A stretch of 64,000 nt of DNA, taken from assembly GCA_003134995.1 (NCBI GenBank), contig PLDC01000025.1, forward strand, positions 244,882-308,881. Reading direction: 5' to 3'. A model generated the notes under the pieces. The model was not told the DNA's origin and searched no databases. It saw only the letters and a program-made list of their open reading frames with translations. The DNA is from Acidobacteriaceae bacterium. GTDB taxonomy: Bacteria > Acidobacteriota > Terriglobia > Terriglobales > Acidobacteriaceae. Position 1 is the first letter of the stretch. Each line of letters begins with the position of its first letter. Of this stretch, positions 34,262 to 41,764 are shown piece after piece. A program made the position numbers and the translations under genes.

Positions 34262-36109
34262 TCAGGGCGTCAGAGTCAGAAATGCCACGCCGTAACCGTT
34301 GAGAGTCAAGGTTATCTGTGCACTCGGCGTCACTGAAGTTGCTGTCGGCCCTGAGGTCGGACTTGTGGTGGAATCGATCGTCAGCAGGCTGGCCGACGTG
34401 AACGAGCCTAACGCGGAAACATCGAGACTGACGGTTCGCGGTGCGCCCGGACCGTTGTTGTCGGTGGGCATGTTCACCGCATGGTTCGCGACCATGATTA
34501 CGACACTGCCGTCGCTGTTCAGCACCGGCAAGATTTCCAGGTCTGCGCTATCAGTATCGGTGTAGGGCAGCAGGGTCGCTCCCGGCGGCGAAGGAAACAT
34601 TCGCTCAAGCCAATAGTCTACCCAGTAGCTAAGCTGGATCTGCGCTTGTGAGGTCGTGACGTTGACTTCTCCGAATTCCGCGTCGGCTGCGAAATCCCAG
34701 TGGTAAAGAGCTTTTATTCCGGCTTTGCCGAGCTGCGAAAAAACATAAGGCCGCCAAGCGGCGAAGAAGGCGCTCGATCCACGCTGATCGAGAACGAATT
34801 TCTGGCCGGGATTGCAGGCGCTCATTCCGTTGCCGGCGTCGTAATCCGCATTCACATTGTTTTCAGTGACCCAGACTGGCACTGAAGCTAACGCCGGATT
34901 CGCGGCCATCAGCGAATACCAGAGCTGCACGTCTGTCACAAAGTTGAAGTTCCCGTTTGCATTCGTCGCAACTGAGGCGAAGATCGCAACATCGTCGGTA
35001 GTCTGATCGCAGGTCGAATAGAAATGCGTAGCGACCACGTCGACAGGGGCGTTCACGCCGCTCACAAATGTTGGAACCCAGTTCTGTACCTGGTTTTGAA
35101 AGTCCGCCAGCTCCACCGCGGCGATCTTGATCGATGGATCGATCGCCTTCATCGCCGGCACCAAGGTGTTGTACATCGTTACGTACAATTGCGGCGTAAG
35201 CGGCGTTGGTTGGGTTTGATTATCGTTGTTAATGTTTGGTTCGTTGTAGATGCCCCACCAGGTAATTGGGTAAGAACTCTGCGACACATAGGTCTGGCCA
35301 TTCGCTGTGAAGCCGCCAGTGTTGTAGTACTGGACCAGATTCTGCGCGTAGCCCGCAAATTGCTGAAAGGTGGCGTCGGCAAAATTGTTCCCGCTGTCAT
35401 CACCCTGATACATAAACGGAGGCGCCTTCGCGATCTGAAACTCCGGACTGTGATCGTCCACGCTCAACACCGGCTGGGTGATCGCATCGAGAACATTGAA
35501 ATTCCATGCGGTCGAACTGCTGCCGGCCGTTCCCTGTGGAACTCCTTCTGAAACCCCCTGCAACCGAATGTGTTGCGACTGCAAATTTCCCAGCGTCGTG
35601 GTCAATCCAGAATAATCCTGAAAGACTGTGTAATCCCATTCGGCGGGCTGGAACGATGTGGACATCGCGACCCCGAATGTGCCGTTATTGCCGGACGTGA
35701 TTTGCGCCGACGCGCCGATTGTCAACGTAAGGTTTGCCGTGCTTGAGAGTGTGCCGTCGCTCGCGGTCACGGTGAGAGGATAATTTCCCGCAGCTGCCGT
35801 TCCGGCGGTGAACGAAATGCTACCGCTGTTGACATTTCCCGGCGGCTGAATCTGATCGCTCGCGCCTGTGGCGAGTCCGGTGACGGTTAACGTGACATTG
35901 CCCGTGGTGCCGCTTCTGAGAAGAGTCGCATTCACGGTCACGGAAGTCGTTTGTCCCTGAAAGACTTGAGCAGTGTCACTCGAGAGAGAAAGCGTCAGGG
36001 AACTGGGAGTAGTGCTCGAACTCATGCTCCCGCCGCCGCAACCTGCCAACAAGGAAAGCAAAATAAAAAGCGCGAGATGCCATCGCTGAGATGTTTCGAT
36101 TCTGCACAT
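34262..36109 (-). CDS. secreted lipoprotein glycoside hydrolase, clan GH-A (GH39/GH44-like)
   Basis: A 615-residue lipoprotein. AAGGAGG lies four to five bases before the ATG. Lipobox LSLLAGC (Cys about 23). An Ig-like beta domain (about 35-130) precedes a TIM barrel (about 145-500) with acid/base Glu in WGIYNEPNIN and nucleophile Glu in VWVTENNVN, then a beta-sandwich C-terminus (VVIMVANHAV ... FLTLTP) as in GH-A enzymes. The exact family is uncertain; GH39 or GH44 are possible. It is exported and probably surface-anchored. The cytochrome-TPR gene ends 26 bases upstream, so it lies inside the minus-strand operon. Confidence 0.8.
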   Translation of the reverse strand: MCRIETSQRWHLALFILLSLLAGCGGGSMSSSTTPSSLTLSLSSDTAQVFQGQTTSVTVNATLLRSGTTGNVTLTVTGLATGASDQIQPPGNVNSGSISFTAGTAAAGNYPLTVTASDGTLSSTANLTLTIGASAQITSGNNGTFGVAMSTSFQPAEWDYTVFQDYSGLTTTLGNLQSQHIRLQGVSEGVPQGTAGSSSTAWNFNVLDAITQPVLSVDDHSPEFQIAKAPPFMYQGDDSGNNFADATFQQFAGYAQNLVQYYNTGGFTANGQTYVSQSSYPITWWGIYNEPNINNDNQTQPTPLTPQLYVTMYNTLVPAMKAIDPSIKIAAVELADFQNQVQNWVPTFVSGVNAPVDVVATHFYSTCDQTTDDVAIFASVATNANGNFNFVTDVQLWYSLMAANPALASVPVWVTENNVNADYDAGNGMSACNPGQKFVLDQRGSSAFFAAWRPYVFSQLGKAGIKALYHWDFAADAEFGEVNVTTSQAQIQLSYWVDYWLERMFPSPPGATLLPYTDTDSADLEILPVLNSDGSVVIMVANHAVNMPTDNNGPGAPRTVSLDVSALGSFTSASLLTIDSTTSPTSGPTATSVTPSAQITLTLNGYGVAFLTLTP

Positions 36110-36135
36110 CTGTCCTCCTTTTTCCTCCTTTTATT

Positions 36136-38022
36136 TCAGTCGGGCAGAGCCTCGACTTTGATCCGTTGTTGACGGGCGGCATCATTGCCTGGATCGATTT
36201 TCAAAACGCCGTCGAGTATTTGCAAAGCGTTTTGTCGATCTTTCAGCATCGAGTAAACCTGCGCAAGATCCAGGTAGGCCGGCGCGAAGTAAGGGTCCAG
36301 CTGAATCGATTCTTTATACAGATCCATGGCCGCCGTTACCTGTCCCTGTTGCATGCGCAGGCGAGCAAGCTGGGTCCGAACTTCGGCGGATTTCGACCCG
36401 GCATCAATCGCCTTTTGGAAGGCACGGGCGGCGCGCTCTTCGTCTCTCGGGCGCGCGACACGGAGAGCGGATCCGTATGCAGCCTCGATCTCAGCATCGT
36501 TGGGAAATGCGGCAGCGGCCTGCTCCAGCAGTGCGAGGCCCTTCTCGCCAAGTTCGGGGAAGCGCGCGGCAACCTGAGAATGAGCCAGCGCAAGGCCTCG
36601 CAAATTCGCCTGTGCATCGCCCGAGCCGGCGGACTTTGTGTCGAAGATCAAATCCGTGGGAAAGGATGAATCTGCACTTTGCAGTGCCGCCGGAATTTCA
36701 GATGGAGTCCGCAGAATTCGGTGGTCTGTGATTGACGAGTGGCCGATATTCTCGGTGGGCTGCTTAGGCATGTGGCATGAAATGCAGTTGTCGGGCGGCG
36801 AAGTGGCTTGCCTTTGCGCAAGTGGGGCGCGGCAACTGCTGGTGGTGTGGCAGCTCAGACATCGGCTGCGAAAAGAATTCGTTGCCTGGTCGCCGCGCAG
36901 CTGAACGTGAGGATCATGGCATGAAATGCAGCCGAGCTTTCCATTGCTGGCGGCCCAGCAGCGGCTCAGCTTTAATTGTTCAAACTGATCGAGCGCTACG
37001 AAATGATTTCCTTTGATTTGTTGCGGAACCGAAAATATTGACACTACATCGCCCAGAGAAGTTCCCGGCCGGAAGTCGAGATAAGTCTTTCCGGGCAGAA
37101 GGACGCGAGCATCTCCCGCCAAGTGGCACTGCGCACAGACATCATCGCGAATTTCGGGGCGTAACTTTCGGGGATTTACGATCGACAGATCAATCGCTGC
37201 TTCGTCGATGGGCAATCCCAGTGCAGCTTCTTCCGTGTGTTGCCTCACATGAGTCGCGCCCGGCCCGTGGCAGCGCTCGCACCCCACGGTCAAAAAACGA
37301 AACGGAGGCTGTTGGAAACGATTGTGACTGCCGGCAACCAGCAGCGGCTGGCCGGTGTGGCAGTCCACGCACAGCTCGACTACGCGACGCGTGAAACCGT
37401 GGAATGCGCCTTCGCTGTAACCGGGCGATAAATCCCAACCTCGAATGCGCTCGTAATAAGAAATGGGAGAGACGAAGAGCGAGTCTCCCTTGGCCACCAG
37501 ATAACTCTTTCCGACATCGCCAGCACCCACGGTGTACGCGATTTCGTGGGTTTCAGAAAAAATGACGCGCCCTTTGGAATCGCTCTCGGATTCTTCGTGG
37601 ATGATTTTTCCGTCGCGGGCATAAATCGAATACGTCTGGTTCAGCTTCTGATTGATTATCTTGACTGGCTTCGCCAATTCGCGCAGATCATCGGGGGAGG
37701 GAATTGAAACCGATCGTCCCATCCCTGTCTGCTTAAACGTTTGGTACACCGAGGCGTGGCACTTGCGGCAAGATTCGTCGCCGACATATTCCACGCCGGG
37801 CCGCGCGTTCAAGAATTGCTGCGGCGGTGCGGCGGCTGTTTTTTCGTTCTGGCGCGCTTCCGCGATGCGCAAGCTCGCGCACGCCAGAACGATTGCCGCC
37901 AGCCCAACGATCCATATCCCGCGGACCCATATCGCGTTGACCCATCTCACGCGAACCCATAGCGCTCGACGCATTGTTCTGAGCCGGCGATAAGGAGAAA
38001 ACAACCCCGCGCGGCGATTCAT
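36136..38022 (-). CDS. heptahaem cytochrome c with C-terminal TPR domain
   Basis: A 628-residue protein with an N-terminal membrane anchor/signal (about 34-55) and seven CxxCH haem motifs: CRKCH, CVDCH, CERCH, CAQCH, CISCH, CLSCH, CISCH. The last 200 residues are TPR helices (ARAFQKAIDAGSKSAEVRTQ, YKESIQLDPYFAPAYLDLAQ). It resembles cytochrome c554-type electron carriers of Acidobacteriota. ATG overlaps the TGA of the CRTAC1 gene (ATGA). The N-terminal coding region contains short tandem repeats of ACCCATNTCGCG type (37913-37965), producing the WVRxxW pattern. A paralogue without TPR is at 44088. Role inferred: periplasmic electron transfer with the CRTAC1 partner. Confidence 0.87.
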   Translation of the reverse strand: MNRRAGLFSPYRRLRTMRRALWVRVRWVNAIWVRGIWIVGLAAIVLACASLRIAEARQNEKTAAAPPQQFLNARPGVEYVGDESCRKCHASVYQTFKQTGMGRSVSIPSPDDLRELAKPVKIINQKLNQTYSIYARDGKIIHEESESDSKGRVIFSETHEIAYTVGAGDVGKSYLVAKGDSLFVSPISYYERIRGWDLSPGYSEGAFHGFTRRVVELCVDCHTGQPLLVAGSHNRFQQPPFRFLTVGCERCHGPGATHVRQHTEEAALGLPIDEAAIDLSIVNPRKLRPEIRDDVCAQCHLAGDARVLLPGKTYLDFRPGTSLGDVVSIFSVPQQIKGNHFVALDQFEQLKLSRCWAASNGKLGCISCHDPHVQLRGDQATNSFRSRCLSCHTTSSCRAPLAQRQATSPPDNCISCHMPKQPTENIGHSSITDHRILRTPSEIPAALQSADSSFPTDLIFDTKSAGSGDAQANLRGLALAHSQVAARFPELGEKGLALLEQAAAAFPNDAEIEAAYGSALRVARPRDEERAARAFQKAIDAGSKSAEVRTQLARLRMQQGQVTAAMDLYKESIQLDPYFAPAYLDLAQVYSMLKDRQNALQILDGVLKIDPGNDAARQQRIKVEALPD

Positions 38023-39809
38023 GGATTCACGGGATTCTTCTGCGGGCGGATCCCTTTGCCCTCTTCAATGGTATAAATCTGGTCTACTGTGAGATTGCCG
38101 AGATGCTCTACGAGCCCGCTAGGCCATGCGATTTCGATGCTGTCAATCTTCGCTTCGGTACCGAGGCCGAAGTGCAGCCGAAGATCGTTTTGCGAAAGGT
38201 AGCTGCCGCCGCCGCGAACCTCATTAAACTGCTCGAGCTTTCCCGAATGAATGGTAAGCCGCGCACCGATGGCCGCCCGGTTGCTCTTCGTTCCTTGCAG
38301 ACTGAATTCAACCCAATGATTTCCGTTTGCTAAATGATTGCGCAGCAGAGTTGGAGGTTCGCCGACGTTCAAAATCAACGCATCGATTGCCCCATCATTC
38401 CAAACGTCGCCGAACGCTACTCCACGGCGTGAAGCCAGGGGCAGGGCCGCGAGTCCCGAAGCGGCGGAATCATCTTCAAACGTACCGTCGTGCTTATTAA
38501 GATGAAGAAAGATTGGCTCGCTATAACGCGCGCCTTCGCTGACGTTGTCCACCTGCGGATACACATGCCCGTTGGCAATGAGAATATCCAGCCAGCCATC
38601 ATTATCGAAGTCCACAAAGCCGGTACCCCAGGCCACATCAGGAATGCTTGCCTGCGCGAGTTGCGACGTCCGGCTAACGTCCTCGAAAACCCCGTGACCC
38701 AGGTTGCGGTAAAGCGTTTTGGGTTGGTCGGCAAACGTGGTGTCGATGATGTCGAGCAACCCGTCGTGATTGTAATCGCCAAAGTCCACGCCCATGTTGC
38801 CCTGCTCCTGCCCGTCGCCGCTTAAAGCTACGCCGGCAAGCAGAGCTACATCGGTAAATGTCCCGTTGTGATTGTTGTGGTAGAGATAGTTCGCGCCCGC
38901 ATCGTTGGCGACGAATAAATCTGGCCAGCCGTCGTTATCATAGTCACCCCACACCACGCCCAGTCCATAGCGGCCTTCGGAATCATGAACGCCTGCGCGC
39001 ACGGAAACTTCTTCAAACGTGCCGTCGCCGCGGTTGTGATAAAGCAGATCGCTCTCACCCTCAAGCCCCCACGGACCACACTGCACCAGCACCCCTTTGA
39101 AGCGACAGAATTTGCCCTTGCCGAATTCGGGTAAGTTGTTGAGATCGACATGCACGTAGCGTGAGACAAATAAATCCACGTGACCGTCGCGATCATAGTC
39201 GGCCCAGGCCGCGCCCGTGCTGAATCCGCCGCCGCGCACGCCGGCTTTTTCCGTGACATCCTCGAACTTACAATTTCCGAGATTACGATACAGCACGTTG
39301 CCGCCGTATCCGGTGGCGTAAATATCGAGGAGGCCGTCGTTGTCGAAATCGGCGACGGCCACGCCCATGCCCCATCCGCGGCGAGTGAGCCCAGCTGCCT
39401 TTGTGATGTCTTTGAAAGTTCCGTCCGGCTCCTGGTGATAGAGCGTGATCATCGGATCGCCGCCATCACGGTAGCGATCGACGGTAGAGCCGTTCACGGT
39501 GACGATGTCGAGTTTGCCGTCGTTGTCGCAATCGAACAGGCCAACCCCGCCGCTCATGGATTCGATAACGTAACGCTTGTCGGGCGACGATTGATGGGCG
39601 ACGGTCAGGCCGACTTTAGGAGCGACGTCTTCAAATATGGGGCCGTGATATGCGGCAGCCTTGTCTTTATCTTGCGCATGATCTTTATCTTGCGCCCGAT
39701 TTTTATCTTGCACCCGACCTTGCGCACGAGCAAGAGACGCGCCAACCAGCATTACGCCGAGCAGGATTCCGCAAGCGATGAAGCGCGTTGTTAAGACTCC
39801 CCGGCGCAT
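38019..39809 (-). CDS. CRTAC1-type FG-GAP/VCBS repeat protein with ASPIC/UnbV domain
   Basis: A 596-residue exported beta-propeller-like protein. Signal peptide about 1-29, then a short repeat (QDKNRAQDKDHAQDKD). Five or more calcium-binding FG-GAP-type loops follow (DCDNDGKLDIV, DFDNDGLLDIY, DYDRDGHVDLF, DYDNDGWPDLF, DYNHDGLLDII, DFDNDGWLDIL). The C-terminal ASPIC/UnbV module has RGGGSYLSQNDLRLHFGLG and IEIAWPSG. Function of this family is unknown; some are extracellular binding proteins. Coupled to the cytochrome by a 4-bp overlap; the GH16 gene ends 64 bases upstream. Paralogue at 54537. Confidence 0.9.
   Translation of the reverse strand: MRRGVLTTRFIACGILLGVMLVGASLARAQGRVQDKNRAQDKDHAQDKDKAAAYHGPIFEDVAPKVGLTVAHQSSPDKRYVIESMSGGVGLFDCDNDGKLDIVTVNGSTVDRYRDGGDPMITLYHQEPDGTFKDITKAAGLTRRGWGMGVAVADFDNDGLLDIYATGYGGNVLYRNLGNCKFEDVTEKAGVRGGGFSTGAAWADYDRDGHVDLFVSRYVHVDLNNLPEFGKGKFCRFKGVLVQCGPWGLEGESDLLYHNRGDGTFEEVSVRAGVHDSEGRYGLGVVWGDYDNDGWPDLFVANDAGANYLYHNNHNGTFTDVALLAGVALSGDGQEQGNMGVDFGDYNHDGLLDIIDTTFADQPKTLYRNLGHGVFEDVSRTSQLAQASIPDVAWGTGFVDFDNDGWLDILIANGHVYPQVDNVSEGARYSEPIFLHLNKHDGTFEDDSAASGLAALPLASRRGVAFGDVWNDGAIDALILNVGEPPTLLRNHLANGNHWVEFSLQGTKSNRAAIGARLTIHSGKLEQFNEVRGGGSYLSQNDLRLHFGLGTEAKIDSIEIAWPSGLVEHLGNLTVDQIYTIEEGKGIRPQKNPVNP
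39663..39728 (-). repeat. 18-bp minisatellite inside the CRTAC1 gene
   Basis: Three 18-bp units (39663, 39681, 39699) of the type ATCTTTATCTTGCGCCCG plus a 12-bp partial unit, encoding QDK(D/N)(R/H)A repeats right after the signal peptide. Frame-preserving and prone to copy-number change. Confidence 0.8.
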
Positions 39810-39873
39810 CCGAAGTGAATCCTATCATGGCGATCTCGTGCCGTTGCGATTGCGACTGCCAACAAACCGCGGG

Positions 39874-41436
39874 TCAGTTCACCGTGAGTGGAATGACCAC
39901 GTTAGTGTCGGCGGTGCCGTTCGCTCCGCTGCCGCTGTTGCTTTCGGTGAAGGCATAAACGGTCACGGTGTAGCTGCCCGGGGTCGTGCCGCCGGAGGGA
40001 ACTATCGGCCCTTGATTGCTGGCGCTGCTGCCACCGCAGCTCCAGGTCGCGGCTCCAGTAAGAACCAGACCAGCGATTAGCGCGCAGGCGTACAGAAGTT
40101 TGCGACGCCGCCTATCCGTGACAGGCGCGAGGAGCACGGACACGAAAAATCCCATCATCGTTATGGGCAACCACGTTCGGCTCTTCGAACCAAAAGGAGG
40201 CGGCACCGAACTCGCCGTGGTCGTACTCGAAGTACCACTGTTGGCTGTCGTTGTAACCGAGACTGTTACCGTCTCCGGAGGGCTAACGCTCGAGCTTGAG
40301 TTGGCGACATACGGGTTCAGGGGATCGCTTGTCTTGATGGCACAACTCGCCTTGGGCGCATTGGTGCTGCAAGAGAAATAGACGTAGCCGGTATCGGCCG
40401 AGAGACTGGGAGTGAACGTGCTGCTGTTGCCGGTTGTTGCTCCCGCAGTCACGGTGATGGCAGCGGGAGCTCCCATTGCCGGAGCGGTCACCAGCGCCGA
40501 CGGGTTATATTGCCGAACATAGTCCACCGTCATGACTCCCGGATTGGGTGTCGACGAGCTAGGCGTTCCGCCCAGAGTGCCTCCGACCGCTATGTTCGCG
40601 AGGAGGAAAATCTGCGCATTAAAAGGCCATGTATCTCCAGACGAAAGATTACTGGGAGTCTGAATGAAGAAGGGTTGCGTAGGATCGTCCACATAGAACT
40701 GCAACATGTTCGCGGACCAAATCGTTCCGTAGGTATGGAAGGCGGTATTGGATTGCTGGCCGTTGGGGAAAGTGTAGAACGCTCCAAGCCCGGACCCTCC
40801 GCTCACAGTCGTATGGATCGTAGTCTTGGTTCCTGCTGGACCCATTCCACCATCAACCTGCGTGGACCAGTCCTCCAAAAAATCCACTTCGCCGCATGCG
40901 GGCCAAGGGGTTGTGTTGATGTCGCTGCCGAGAGACCAAAAGGCCGGCCAAAGACCCTGGCTCGTGGTGTCGGGTAACTGGATGCTCGCTTCGATCCGGC
41001 CGTACTGAAAATTCTCCAAGCCTTCGGTATTCATGCGGGTCGAATACCAGGTTCCGCCGCTGTTTATGGCCTGAATGACGAGATGCCCATTGCCATCCAC
41101 GTAGACCGTGTTGGAGGTGATGGCCCCAGCGGGGCAGCCACTGGAGTTTCCCGCATAACCCTGAGGTCCGCAGTACACTTCCAGTTCATTATTGCCCCAG
41201 CCGTTGTTGTTGCCGAGGTCGAAGCTCCACACCGTGGTGTCGGGCGAACCTGCAGCCCCGCTGAACTCTTGGCACCACTGCGGAGTCCATGTCACTGCTC
41301 CAGTCGTGCTCGGGGAAACACCCGTACAACCACCGGCGGCGACCTGTGCGTGCAGCGTCCCCGCGAGAAATAAAATCGTGATCGCAAGAAGGAATCTCGT
41401 TCGGCAGACCAAACCCCAACTCACTCGAATGCTCAT
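39874..41436 (-). CDS. GH16 endo-beta-glucanase (laminarinase-like) with C-terminal anchor
   Basis: A 520-residue secreted enzyme. ATG 41436 follows AAGGAG; a longer frame lacks a ribosome site. Signal peptide about 1-30. GH16 jelly roll (about 35-300) with the catalytic ExDxxE motif in ACGEVDFLEDW, WGNNELEVY and GLWPAFWSLG. GH16 enzymes with this sequence type cut beta-1,3(1,4)-glucans. An Ig-like region follows, then a tail of hydrophobic segment, DRRRRK, second hydrophobic segment, SCGGSS and a Ser/Thr/Gly-rich strand region, like the S53 protease tail. Divergent from GH30; the intervening palindrome 41645-41660 probably controls both. First gene of a seven-gene minus-strand run to 31660. 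Confidence 0.9.
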   Translation of the reverse strand: MSIRVSWGLVCRTRFLLAITILFLAGTLHAQVAAGGCTGVSPSTTGAVTWTPQWCQEFSGAAGSPDTTVWSFDLGNNNGWGNNELEVYCGPQGYAGNSSGCPAGAITSNTVYVDGNGHLVIQAINSGGTWYSTRMNTEGLENFQYGRIEASIQLPDTTSQGLWPAFWSLGSDINTTPWPACGEVDFLEDWSTQVDGGMGPAGTKTTIHTTVSGGSGLGAFYTFPNGQQSNTAFHTYGTIWSANMLQFYVDDPTQPFFIQTPSNLSSGDTWPFNAQIFLLANIAVGGTLGGTPSSSTPNPGVMTVDYVRQYNPSALVTAPAMGAPAAITVTAGATTGNSSTFTPSLSADTGYVYFSCSTNAPKASCAIKTSDPLNPYVANSSSSVSPPETVTVSVTTTANSGTSSTTTASSVPPPFGSKSRTWLPITMMGFFVSVLLAPVTDRRRRKLLYACALIAGLVLTGAATWSCGGSSASNQGPIVPSGGTTPGSYTVTVYAFTESNSGSGANGTADTNVVIPLTVN

Positions 41437-41644
41437 TCGTGACTCCTTCTTCGCGGAATGCGAGTCCGTACATGTTTCGGTTTCCTCAGCAGAAAACCGA
41501 TTTTCCACATGGGACCACACCTTCAGACCGCGAGTCAAGGAAGAGTTTCACAGAGACAGTTGATCTCTGATTCGCGCAGCCAAAAATTCTTTCGATACCC
41601 CAACCGCCATCTTCGCCAACTGTGTGCGGCGCGCAATCGCCAAA

Positions 41645-41660
41645 AGAAGACCGGTATTCT
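41645..41660. promoter_or_regulatory. candidate LacI-type operator, GH16/GH30 intergenic
   Basis: AGAAGACCGGTATTCT matches the palindrome AGAATACCGGTATTCT at 15 of 16 positions, midway between divergent GH16 (start 41436) and GH30 (start 41765). Related sites lie at 46506, 46537 and 56406. Confidence 0.7.
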
Positions 41661-41764
41661 GCGAGCTATCTTGTGGTATTGTGTTCTGAATTCGCGTTTC
41701 CGCTCGCAATAAAACGCGTTCCCGCAGCGAATATCGTTTGTCCACGAAGACACGGGGGAGTGAA

